A DNA stretch of 64,000 nt from Pohlia nutans (Eukaryota > Streptophyta > Bryopsida > Bryales > Mniaceae): assembly GCA_022496805.1 (NCBI GenBank), contig CM040103.1, forward strand, positions 8,574,001-8,638,000. The letters are read 5' to 3'. A program made the translations under genes and the position numbers. Positions 54,480-64,000 of the stretch are shown here, in pieces. Position 1 is the stretch's first letter; every line of letters begins with the position of its first letter. The notes under the pieces were generated by a model. It was not told the DNA's origin, ran no database searches, and saw only the letters and a list, made by a program, of their open reading frames with translations.

Positions 54480-56206
54480 TAATAGACATGTTTGACACTT
54501 TGTGTAGTAGTCGAGTTAAACAATCCTGCTCAGACATGCTGGTGAGCGAGATACTTAGAGCAGTCCTGGATAGATGAAGTCTCACAGTGGCCTATTTACT
54601 TTCTTTTTGTGATGAATTGTGATTGCTAGCTTCTTGATCTGCTTAATTGTTGAGTTTGGGCTTTGCAGGTTTGTCTCAAGGATTTTATGAGAAAGGATCC
54701 TACACTAACTTGTAAGTACTGCACTACTGCATGGAGTGAGGATACAAATATGACTTGTTTACTTGCCTTCAATGCTAGTTTCAGGATATTTTCATCCATT
54801 TTATTGAGTGGCACATGTTGCATTGATGATGCCATTACATCCGGGGCAAACTCTTGGATAGGCAACATCTGCAAGGGTGTGGAGTAATAAATTACATTTT
54901 AAGCCTTGATTTGAAAAAGAAAAAAACTAATTGTTTGAGTATATTCTCATTACTCCTTTTTTATTCCTCCTTATTTTATTTTATTTCATCTTAATTTATC
55001 ATTTTAAAGGTATGGTTTAATCTCCAGATGCACATAATTGTGTGTATTATTTTGGTTATCATCCCCTTCTTAATTCATATGAACTATAATAAATTGTCTT
55101 GGCTAACACTACGGTTTCAAACTAATAAATTAGCTTCATGCCATGGTTCAGGGCTACTCTCTGTAATTGACACATTTGCCATTGTAATTGTGAAGGTAAC
55201 AGAACTTCAATTATAACACAAGGGATGAGATCATGCGAAGGTGGCAATGATTGAAGTCTACGAAATGGAGGTTTTTTCATTGTCTATATGTGAAGTTTTT
55301 GGAGTGCAAGTTGATGTTTAGCAAGATCATAAACTATTTCAATAAGGTATGTGCACCCATAATCATCACTCACTAATAGTAACTATTATTTAATAAAAAA
55401 TATTGGGACATATTGGCAAGTGAGGGCAGATTTCAATGCACTTTAGTATGCATTACTTGGACATCATATAAATAAGTTACAATTTTTATAGTATTTTCCA
55501 TAGGTGCATCCAAAATTAACCCTTTAACGTCCCGATTCAACACTATTTTCAAAGAATCGTTATAAAATGTTTGATGAAAACCAAAAATGGGGTTGATGGT
55601 CAAAGCAAATTTGTAAATGTCAATGTGAAGACCACATTTGTACGGTTGGATTTATTCTATTTGTATTTAATATCTTTAAATTAATCTTGCAAGATTTTCT
55701 CTTGAAATTCAATTTAAAATCCCAAATTATCACAATTTAAAAAATATATAGTAATGAAATTGGAATAACATGCACTATGAGATGGTATGGTTTCCATTAT
55801 TTGATTCTACTTATTTTGGAAAATCATATTTAAGGTTCGACTTTTTGAACTAAGAATGAAACTTGACATAAACCAATTCTGTTGTTTTTCTAAAATCATA
55901 ATAACCTATTTTGAAGATCCAAATTGTACAAAGGATAGTCAACTTGCTCAAGAACCAAGAGAAATTTTGGTGGATGGAAATTGTCCAATTTTAATGAGAA
56001 TCTAGCAGTTTCAATTTGTGCGTCGTTCACATAGTGGGCGCTGGCTTGTTAAAGGAATAACCTTGAACTCATCTTTTGATGATGTAAATTTGTGTAATTG
56101 ATATCTAATTTTAGAGTTTTTATTGGAATGAATTGTAGGGTTTTTTTATGTCAATGTGCAAGGAGCTTGTGAATATTAGATGCAGTACAAGAATTTTTCG
56201 TAAATC
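54480..56206 (+). repeat. kinase B upstream module (parallel to 13960-19460)
   Basis: Collinear with the kinase A upstream region (TTTGACACTTTGTGTAGT, GATTGCTAGCTTCTTGATC, GGCAACATCTGCAAGGGTGT, ATGATTGAAGTCTACGAAAT, GCAAGGAGCTTGTGAATATT). It lacks the tandem duplication, the Tc1-like element and most MITEs of locus A, so it approximates the ancestral state. It carries one TTAA element of its own. Confidence 0.8.
55520..56056. mobile_element. TTAA-type MITE specific to the kinase B locus
   Basis: TTAA 55516-55519, then CCCTTTAACGTCCC; the right end reads GTTAAAGG followed by AATAA, a decayed terminus and target. The collinear kinase A sequence (near 19190) is uninterrupted, so the insertion postdates the duplication or was lost cleanly from A. 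Confidence 0.75.
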
Positions 56207-59200
56207 ATGAAGCGAGTCATGAAGCCAAGCAACTTGAGTAAAGTTTGGAGGTCAAGGTTTTTCAAGACAAATGCCAATGAAGCTGATAACCCCCCAGACA
56301 CTGATGAAGATGGTAGTCCCCCAACCCTTGAAGATGGTAATCTCCAATCCACTGAAGATGTTAATTTTCCGTTCACTTGAATATTGTTGGAAGTTTTAGT
56401 TTTATTCTATAAAAGTAATTCTTACTTTGAGTTTAATTTCCCGTGGATTGTAGATTTGTAAGATTGAATCAAAATAGGGTCTTTTTCTGCTTTGACCAAA
56501 TGTACATTTTGCTTGGTAAGCTTGTCCTTGCAATTATGTCTTACAATAGGTTAATAGTTGGTCCCACAAATTAATTCACAAAAATGAAAGTTGAAAAGTA
56601 TTTAAAGTTATTGTTTATGAAAAATGTTATTTAACTAAGATGAATTAGTGAATTTTTAAAATGCTTGTAGTGTTGAAAACAAAATTTAATTGGCACATGA
56701 ATGTCTTAACTAGTTATTAATTAGCTCATGTTCGTAGTTACAGTACTCAATGTTGACCCATGGAGCCAACAAGTTTGTTTGATTGTCTAGGTACTATTAT
56801 TGAGACATCGGAGCTCTCACCGAAGGTTTATTTGAAGCTCACAACAAAATGTATGGAACGAATGAATAAATTGCTTTCTTCCGTACCAACATTCAACCAA
56901 GAACAATGCAAATATCTAGCCAAAAAATTAGATGTGGCTATCAAAAGTGCACATTCCATCATATGGCACATGAACATGTGGTATTCTCCACTAACTTCAC
57001 CAGAAGATATGTTGGAGTGTCTTGAGATTTTCAAGCTACTTTTTTTGATGGGATTGGAAGTTGAGGGCTTCATCCAAGATTGTTACAAAGATGGGTGGAT
57101 CCAATCAGCCTTAATGTTGGGAAATATATCGGAGCGCATTGGATCAATAGGTTTCAACTTGGAGTTTTGTTCATATATCTTTTTGGAAACAAAGCTGGGG
57201 AGATTAAAAAGCTTCACTCTTTTGGAAATTGCAAATCTACACCAAAATGAAGCTTCCATTGTGAAAGAAAAGGCTAAAATGGATGAAACGAAGCTATTTT
57301 TGGATTTGGCAAGTGTGTTAGGGTTAAACATGACAAATAGCAAAGAATGGCAATTGGCTACTTTTTTGCTTGAAAGATTGAAAAGCACGAGGTTGCAATC
57401 CGGTGTTGGTTTACCATCATCGCTTGATTTCAGTCATTTTAATAAGAGCTTGAAGAGCCTAAAACAAATGGAGAGCTTGGGCAAAGGTGTATCGGCTACT
57501 GTGTATAGATCAATTTGGCTAGGAGTTGAAGTAGCCAAAAAAACATTCGACGGGCCGAGTAATCCCGATTTCTTGCGGGAAGTCTCAATCTTGGCAGCAT
57601 TGAGCCATCCAAATATTGTGTCTTTACTTTGGTACATGATTGATCAACGCAAAAGCCACATCATCATGGAATTGATGGATGGAGATTTGTACACTCACAT
57701 GCAAGCAAGATTGGAGGAGAATGGAAATCAAGGTTGTCCTTTTAGCATTTCGGAGGCATTGGACTTCATGTTACAAATAGCAGAAGGGATGTTATATTTG
57801 TATGAGATGAGAATAGTGCATAGAGATTTGAAATCAAGCAACATTTTGGTGAAGTGTGGAAAGGCAGCTGAATCAAACTTCAAATACATGCATGCAAAGG
57901 TGGCAGATTTTGGATTATCAAAAACAAAAGAAACAAGCATGACATATTCTCTACAGACTCAAAATATGGGCACCGCAAGATGGATGGCTCCAGAGATGAT
58001 AAAACTTGGAGATGATGATGGTCAATCAAAAGAAGGACCAAAGTATCCATTCAAAAGCGATGTATATAGTTTTGGAATGGTATGCTTTGAGATTTTGACT
58101 GGGGACTTGCCTTTCTCAAGTATAACCAATCCTAAAGAGTTGAAGAAGGCGATATTGAGTGGTGATCGTCCACAATTACCGGATCAATGTCCAAGTAAAT
58201 TGAAGACTTTGATTCATGCTTGTTGGAATGAAGAGGCTAGTTCAAGACCGCATTTTGGTGACATTTGTGCGGAGTTGAGGCATTTGAAATGTGAATATTT
58301 AACATGTAAGTTTGAGCGTAGACAATCTTTGAATTTTATTGTAAACCTTCATCTCACATTTCAAGTTAGGCATCTACTCAACTTTTTTCATTTCTTTTTA
58401 CCTTCAATGCAACAAATGCATGCTTTTAGTTTGGTTTATTGTTATTGTATGGATTGAACAAAGTTACATTTGATGGTTATTCTATGTTGTGGTGCCATGC
58501 AGGTGGATGGACCACATCTTCTCGGTCTTTTAGTTTGGATGAGATCAAGAAAATGACAAATGAATTCAGTGAAGGCAATAAATTGGGATTGGATAAAGTA
58601 TGTCTTATTTGTACTTGGGTGTGTCTTGTGTCTTCTAAATATTTGTGTATGGTCTATTTTGGTAATTCATAATGTTAACATATATTTTCCATTTCCATTG
58701 AAATATTTATCATTTCTTTTTAAATTGAAGTAAAATATATATGTCTTTACTGTCGGTGGGTGATTGGAATTTGGGATTACAATGAACTCAATTCTTAATG
58801 TGTTTCATTCAATGTTAAAGTTGTGAACAAACATTGATATATTCAATGTCAAGGCACTTTGATTCTAATTGGTAATTTGTGGATTTGAGCAGGTATACAA
58901 GGGTATAATGCTTGAAACAGATCAGGTAGTTGCAGTGGAAAAGGTACAAGATAACTATGGTTTATTGCAATATAGTACACCGTTGAAAGTATTGTGTGAA
59001 CTTCACCACGAGAATTTGATGGGGTATATTGGATTTTGCTTTGAGAACGAGGAGCAGATACTTGTGTTCGAGTACATGCCAAATTTTACTCTAGCAAAAT
59101 GGCTTTTGGGTAAGCATAAAACTTGCAAGAAGCAATTTTTTAAACCAACTCAAGTCTTTTATTGAAATTGAATATTTCAGTTACTCCTTTTCTAAATTGG

Positions 59201-60110
59201 TATATGCTTGTGTTAATATGCTTGTATATATGCTTGACATGGTAAGTTTTACTAATTTTTAATGATATTTTTATATTATTGTGTACTAGGAGACGAAGGT
59301 GTATCCCATAGTTGGGTTGTTCGGAGAAACATTTGCATAGGAGTGGCCAATGGAATCCATTACTTGCATACAAAAATTGTAGCAAAAGTTATTCATCGCC
59401 CCATCAACTTGCGTTCCATCTATTTGGATGCCAATGTGAATCCAAAGATTGGAAGTTTCTGGAAGGAATGTACAATACCTCATATCGGTAGTGATAAAGA
59501 AGATGTTTACAACTATGGAGTTGTATTGCTTGAGATTTTGAGTAGAAGAATAGTAAGGAAAATTGATCGGGTACAACAATGGGTAAGTTGTTTTCCATCA
59601 AATAGTGATTGTTTAAAATATCATTAAGAGGAGTCATATCATTAACAACAACATTTTGACCCTTTGATTAGTGCATTATATTTTGCTTCATATAAAATGT
59701 TAATTTTAAAACAGTTGGAGGCTTATAATGCATATTAAACCATGTGTACCTCAACATCTTCATTCAATGACATCTCAAGGCAATTGCTTAATAAATTTAT
59801 GGTTGTTATTTGCCATGTAATGTTTCTGTATTTAAATTCACCTAGTAAGTCACTAACTAGAGAGAGGCGTTTTTATTTCCAGGCATATGGATTTTACAAC
59901 TCAAATAATATAGGAGTGATGATTGATCCTTCTCTACCTCTCCAACCAGGCGAGAGGATTGAGGCTATGAGGATCATCAAGATTGCATTGCTATGCATAC
60001 ACAGCGACGCGAAATCACGACCAAACATGACCCGTGTGATTGCTATGCTCCAAGGAAATATGGACGAAGAGATTGAAATCCCAACCTTTAATCGTCCTTT
60101 TCTAATTTAG
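56207..60110 (+). CDS. MLKL-like kinase fused to a pseudokinase (paralogue B)
   Basis: Six exons (56207-56336, 56791-58305, 58503-58597, 58893-59109, 59290-59582, 59883-60110) give 825 residues with the same phases as paralogue A. Exon 1 encodes MKRVMKPSNLSKVWRSRFFK and an acidic linker; an alternative donor 24 bases earlier keeps the frame. The order is HeLo/DUF1221-like helical domain, kinase (GKGVSATVYR, Lys294, HRDLKSSN with Asp389, DFG from Asp416, APE), then the RLK-type pseudokinase with VAVEKV for VAVKxL, HRPINLRS for HRDIKxSN and KIGSFWKE for KISDFGLA. The pseudokinase changes are the same in kind as in A, so they predate the duplication and have been kept. Unlike A, the tail is short and the last intron only 300 bp. 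No stops or frameshifts. Both genes look functional. A cytosolic signalling role is inferred from domain content, not shown. Confidence 0.87.
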
Positions 60111-60503
60111 AAAATTATAGCACATTTGCACACATTTGTTGTGGCTTTGGCACCCTAAACCATTTTTAGATTAGATTTGAAAAGCCCTTTAATTTTTTTG
60201 GAAGTTAGCTAGCTTTTATAGGGGTGTTTCTTTGTCATTCAATGTCCAAATCAAGATTTTCTTGGATCTATTATATACATTTTAAAATGTGAGATAATTT
60301 TAATGTATCGGGCCCCCAATTGGGTCTTTTTAGAGGCCCTATTGAGGATGATCTAAAAACCATGTAATACCACTGTCAATTGAGTTAGCATGGACTTACC
60401 ATGTAACATGAGTTTTTATCATCTTCATTAGACTAGAAGCAGAGAATGATTTATGCACATGTACTATTATTTTGTGTTGTTAGTAACAAGTGTTGAACCT
60501 ATC
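60111..60503. other. 3' flank of kinase B
   Basis: No features recognised; it should contain the 3' UTR. Confidence 0.4.
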
Positions 60504-60741
60504 CACTAGTAGAAAAGGTGGCACTGCCGAGGGAGATACCCAAGCAAGTTGTGCCCAAATCCACGCATGAATAATGATTTTGTTTGGGCATATCCCTAGG
60601 GAGCGCCACCTTATCTACTAGCACTAGTACAAAAGGTAGCACTGCCGAGGGAGATGCCCATGCAAGTAGTGCCCAATTCCACACATGCACAGTGATTTTG
60701 CCTAGGCATGTCCCTAGGGAGTGCCACCTTTTCTACTAGTG
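60504..60741. mobile_element. CACTA-like MITE, tandem dimer
   Basis: Outer termini both read CACTAGTAGAAAAGGTGGCA inward. In the middle (60615-60630) a right end CTACTAG abuts a left end CACTAGTACAAAAGGT, so two units of about 119 bp lie head to tail, each a foldback around TGCCCAA-TCCAC. The CACTA start with an A-rich continuation is typical of En/Spm-type MITEs. No matching 3-bp target duplication is seen. Confidence 0.8.
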
Positions 60742-62124
60742 TAGTGGGCCTTAACTTTAGTTTATTTCTTATGAATCTCTGTGGGACACACAATATCATG
60801 TAAGAATCGCTACAGGCTGAATATCACCTCTACATGATGCCAATATCGGAAATTTTTACCAAAAACATAAAATCAAATCAAAGTTGCAGAGCTTTGTATA
60901 GCCCCTCCTGGATCCTGGTTTAGAAAAATTGAAGAACTTGGGTTTTACAATGAGTGTCCAGAAAGTACCCTAGTGTCTCGATTCCTCCACTCGGACGATT
61001 GATAACTACCATTGGGAATTGGTTTTTTCAAACGTGTAGGGATGCCGGGAAACAGAGTTCTCTAAACTCTAAGAGAATGCCCACCAGTAACTCGTCTCCT
61101 CAAATTATTGCTAAAAATTGAGGTCCCAATTTGACTTTGGACGATTTTTTGCAAGACTAGAGCATTCAAGGCTCGTATATTGCTTGTGGATACCAGCCAA
61201 ACTCCTCTTGTCAAGCAAATTTTAGGTTTGGGTTGGTATATCAAGTTCGGAAATAGGGATACTAGCCTCATTGGTGGGCATGCTCTGAAAGCATTTCCAA
61301 TAGTGATTGCTATTCTCAAACTTCTTGATTAAAATCGAGGTGAACTGCTATCATGATTTGACTTGCGAAGACGTTTTTTCCAACCATAACATTCCAGGCT
61401 AGTATTTTGCTTGTAGATACCATGTAAACTCCTCTTGTCTAGAAAAATTTAGGTTTGGGCTAGTGTACGAGGTTTGGAAATAGGAATACAACCTCACTAG
61501 GGCATGCTCCGAAGACAAACATGAATGAAAATTCTAAATGAGTAGGCCCACTTTTACATTTGGGACTAATTAGGGGTCTTGAAGTACAAGCCATTTTTTG
61601 CAATGAGCTTTGTGAACGAGTTTTAGATACAAGTCTAGAAGCAAAAATGACCGTGAGCCTATCTCTTTGAATGGCAGTTGCAAAATCTAGTGGTTTCAAT
61701 TCACAAGTAGAAGGTACAAATTTGGTGAGTCTTGCAGTTGTGAACATGGATTACAAGATGCCAACAAGTCAAAACTATATGAATATTTGAATTGCTAAAA
61801 TATGTCATGATCACTTAAATTCATTTATGTATTTCTTCTATAAAAAACTAATTCATGTTACATTGATACAAAAATAATAATCATAGCATTAAACCAAGTA
61901 TAAAAGAAAATGTTGACTATAGGTTGACCTTAAAGCAAACCTCAACTCTGATGTCCAGATTGTGCACAACAACACAATCATTCTCATCAATAGTAGGGTG
62001 TCAAAATCTACTTATTATAAAAGATTGAGCTAGAGACGCTTTAACGGAAGGGTCGCTTTTAGATATAGTTATCTTAGAGCAAGCCCAACAGCATCCTCTT
62101 TCCACTCACCAACGCTATTAACAC
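60742..62124. repeat. degenerate direct repeats, no gene
   Basis: 61106-61300 and 61330-61530 are diverged copies (GGTTTGGG, AAACTCCTCTTGTC, GGAAATAGG, CATGCTC-GAA). 61600-61750 resembles 45010-45130 in intron 3 of the vasohibin-like gene (TTGCAATGA, TTCAA-TT-GTGAGTAGAAGG, GTGAGTCT). It is an old dispersed repeat of unknown type. Confidence 0.6.
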
Positions 62125-63385
62125 ACAATTCCCTAATTTTGGACTTGGCCAAGTGCACTCATTTCATGAGCAACTTTGGCTTTAAAAAAATTTGTTTGAT
62201 TTTTTTTTTAAAACAACGATTTTTGTCTTCCTACATTCCCTTACCTTGTAAAGAAACAATTATTTAATTTATTTTGTATCCTTATCTTTATCTTGAACTT
62301 TATCTTTATCTTTATCTTATCTTATCTTTTATTTTATCTTGTATTTTTTGCTTGTCTTCTTTTTTGTCTTCCTCTTGTCTTCCTTCTTCTTTTTCTTCTT
62401 GTAGTCATCCTCTTGTCTTCCTTTTTTTTCTTCACTTTGCCATTTCTGGAGTTTAAACGTTAAAAAAAATAAAAAATAAAAATCAGATGGCTGAATTCAG
62501 TATAGCCCCCCCCACCAACCAAATTTATTTTTTTATTTTTTTATTTTTTTTAATTTTTTTTTGACTTCCGGATTTTCCGGCCAGAGAGGGTCCGCGCGTG
62601 TGGACCCTACTCTTATTTTGACCCACTTTCTCCTTTTTCCTTCTTTTGCCCCTCTCTTCTATATAAACCCTCTCTCACTGTCCCTCTCTCACATTTTCCT
62701 TCCTCCCCCTTCCCAAGGGAGAGAGGGAGAAGGACAAGAGAGGAAAAGAAGAGAAAGGAGAATGTGAGGAAGGGAGAGTGAAGAAGGGTTTATGTAGGGG
62801 AGAGGGGAAAATGAAGGAAAAAAGGAGAATGTGGGTCAAAATTAGAGTAGGATCCGCGAGCACGGACCCTCTCTGGCCGGAAAATCCGGAAGTCAAAAAA
62901 AGTTTTTAAAAAAAAAAATTTAATTTAATTTTAAAAAGAATGTTATTTGTTAATTGTTTTTTTCTGTTTGTTTGTTTGGGGGGCCTGTACTGAATTCAGC
63001 CATTTGCTGCTTCCTGATTTTAATTTTAATTTTTTTTTAACGTTTAAACTCCAGAAATGGCAAAGTGAGTAAAAAAAAAAGGAAGACAAGAGGATGACTA
63101 CAAGAAGAAAAAGAAGACTAGAAGAAAAAGAAGAAGGAAGATAAAAGGAAGACAAAAAGAAGACAAGCAAAAAATACAAGATAAAAGAAAATAAAATATA
63201 AAGATAAAGATAAGGATACAAAATAAATTAAACAACTGTTTCTTTACAAGGTAAGGGATTGTAGAAAGACAAAAATCGTTTCTTTTTCTAAAAAAAAATC
63301 AAACAAATCTTTTAGTGCACGTGGAGGCCAAGTGCATGATTATATGGCCAAGTGCAAAATTAGCGAATTGAGTGTTTATTTTTGT
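62125..63385. repeat. palindrome of about 1.26 kb
   Basis: Two arms of about 590 and 670 bp meet near 62713 (CCCTT-CCC-AAGGG). Landmarks pair in mirror order: CAATTCCCTAATTTTG with its right-arm partner near 63360; TTTGTCTTCCTACATTCCC with 63255-63275; TTTCTGGAGTTTAAACGTT with 63038-63058; GGATTTTCCGGCCAGAGAGG with 62868-62890; and CTTTCCTC-type pyrimidine runs near the centre. Arms differ mainly by simple-repeat indels. A TATATAAA (62660-62667) in the left arm is TACATAAA in the right. No transposase. It is a foldback element or a source of long hairpin RNA. Confidence 0.88.
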
Positions 63386-64000
63386 TTGATAAAGTGCCTC
63401 TCATAGTTTGGAGTTTGATATTTCTACACCAAATATTGTCCATTTGGCAGAGGTGGTTTCCACATCAAGCACTTTGTCCTACTCTGTGACAAGACCATGC
63501 TCCCACTTTATGATATTAACTTTAGCAAACTTATTCTCCATCATTATGATTGTCCCAAGTTGTGACAAAAGTGATAGTTTCAAATTGATTGATAACATCT
63601 ATTCTAGGCACGCTTGATGTTTGTTGCTAGAGAATTTCCTAATTCTCACACACCATCTTGAATGTGGACTTTGTGCACATGACAAACTGCTAGACTTGCT
63701 CTTAGGGCAGGCTTCCATGTGAGGATCGGTTGGGTGAAAGGCACTACAAAACTAGAAATGAGGTCTCAAAAACCAGATAGATGGATAGAAACTCCGGTCC
63801 CTTTTTAGCAAGGGGCCGGCTTGAATAAAGTGTATGTTTGTAATGTTAATGACCCGGTGCCCACCGGACAAGGGGACATTGGGACAATACTACCGTCTCC
63901 CCTTTCGGTAATGGACACTATAGTGACACACTATGCTAATTCCTAGCTAGCCACTAGTGCCTTGAAGATACCGGACATGGTATCCCCCCAAAGGGTTTTG
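63386..64000. other. intergenic to window edge
   Basis: No gene recognised. The sequence at 63846-63872 (AATGTTAATGACCCGGTGCC) occurs in reverse complement near 16416-16443, a dispersed repeat shared with the kinase A upstream region. Confidence 0.4.

Noticed and set aside
1..64000. A piggyBac transposase or other autonomous partner for the TTAA elements
   Set aside because: I looked for long frames with acidic-triad context inside or near each TTAA element and found none; all copies here are non-autonomous.
1..64000. Possibility of an animal or fungal contig because of the Tc1-like elements and vasohibin
   Set aside because: The elements are nested in repeats shared across the window, and the ATP synthase d, kinase, GCIP, Stowaway and decarboxylase sequences are of plant type.

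Overview
This is a gene-poor, repeat-dense stretch of a nuclear land-plant genome. The evidence is GT-AG introns throughout, a plant-type mitochondrial ATP synthase subunit d gene, plant-style kinases, Stowaway/Tourist/CACTA-like MITEs and short TTTAGGG runs. I suspect a seed-free plant (fern, lycophyte or bryophyte). Reasons are a vasohibin-family gene, which fits a lineage with flagellated sperm, an MLKL-like kinase type, and Tc1-like DD34E transposons, which are unusual in flowering plants. The clade is inference and no species is claimed.

Layout. 1-1.3 kb: two unrelated tandem arrays (64 bp, and about 201 bp with an open 67-codon frame). 2.1-3.7 kb: a complete Tc1-like transposon. 4.4-4.6 kb: a broken aromatic amino-acid decarboxylase exon. 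5-13.9 kb: no convincing gene, but MITEs and local duplications. 14-25.8 kb: kinase gene A with its duplicated upstream module and a second Tc1-like element. 25.8-28.7 kb: nested MITEs. 29.0-31.9 kb (minus): ATP synthase subunit d. 34.8-38.7 kb: two long-TIR elements carrying a tRNA-derived SINE. 40.2-42.4 kb: a cyclin-D1-binding (GCIP) homologue with a His-rich insert. 43.5-51.8 kb: an 11-exon vasohibin-like gene of 658 codons. 54.5-60.1 kb: kinase gene B, a paralogue of A. 60.5-63.4 kb: a CACTA-like dimer, direct repeats and a palindrome over 1 kb long.

The most notable genes are the two kinase paralogues. Reassembled from six exons each with matching phases, they encode 835 and 825 residues: an N-terminal helical domain resembling the HeLo/DUF1221 domain of plant MLKL proteins, an intact kinase, and a second RLK-like kinase fold whose catalytic motifs are all replaced in both copies. 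This is a kinase-pseudokinase layout, comparable in plan to cereal tandem-kinase resistance proteins.

The most notable repeats are about 20 elements with TTAA target sites and CCCCTAAA-type termini. Uninserted paralogous sites inside the same window show single TTAA targets, the hallmark of the piggyBac superfamily. No piggyBac transposase is present here. One intron of the vasohibin gene consists entirely of a repeat copy and is flanked by a 7-bp direct repeat that supplies both splice sites (introner-like).

All exon models come from reading frame, splice signals, phase and family resemblance. No transcript or database evidence was available.
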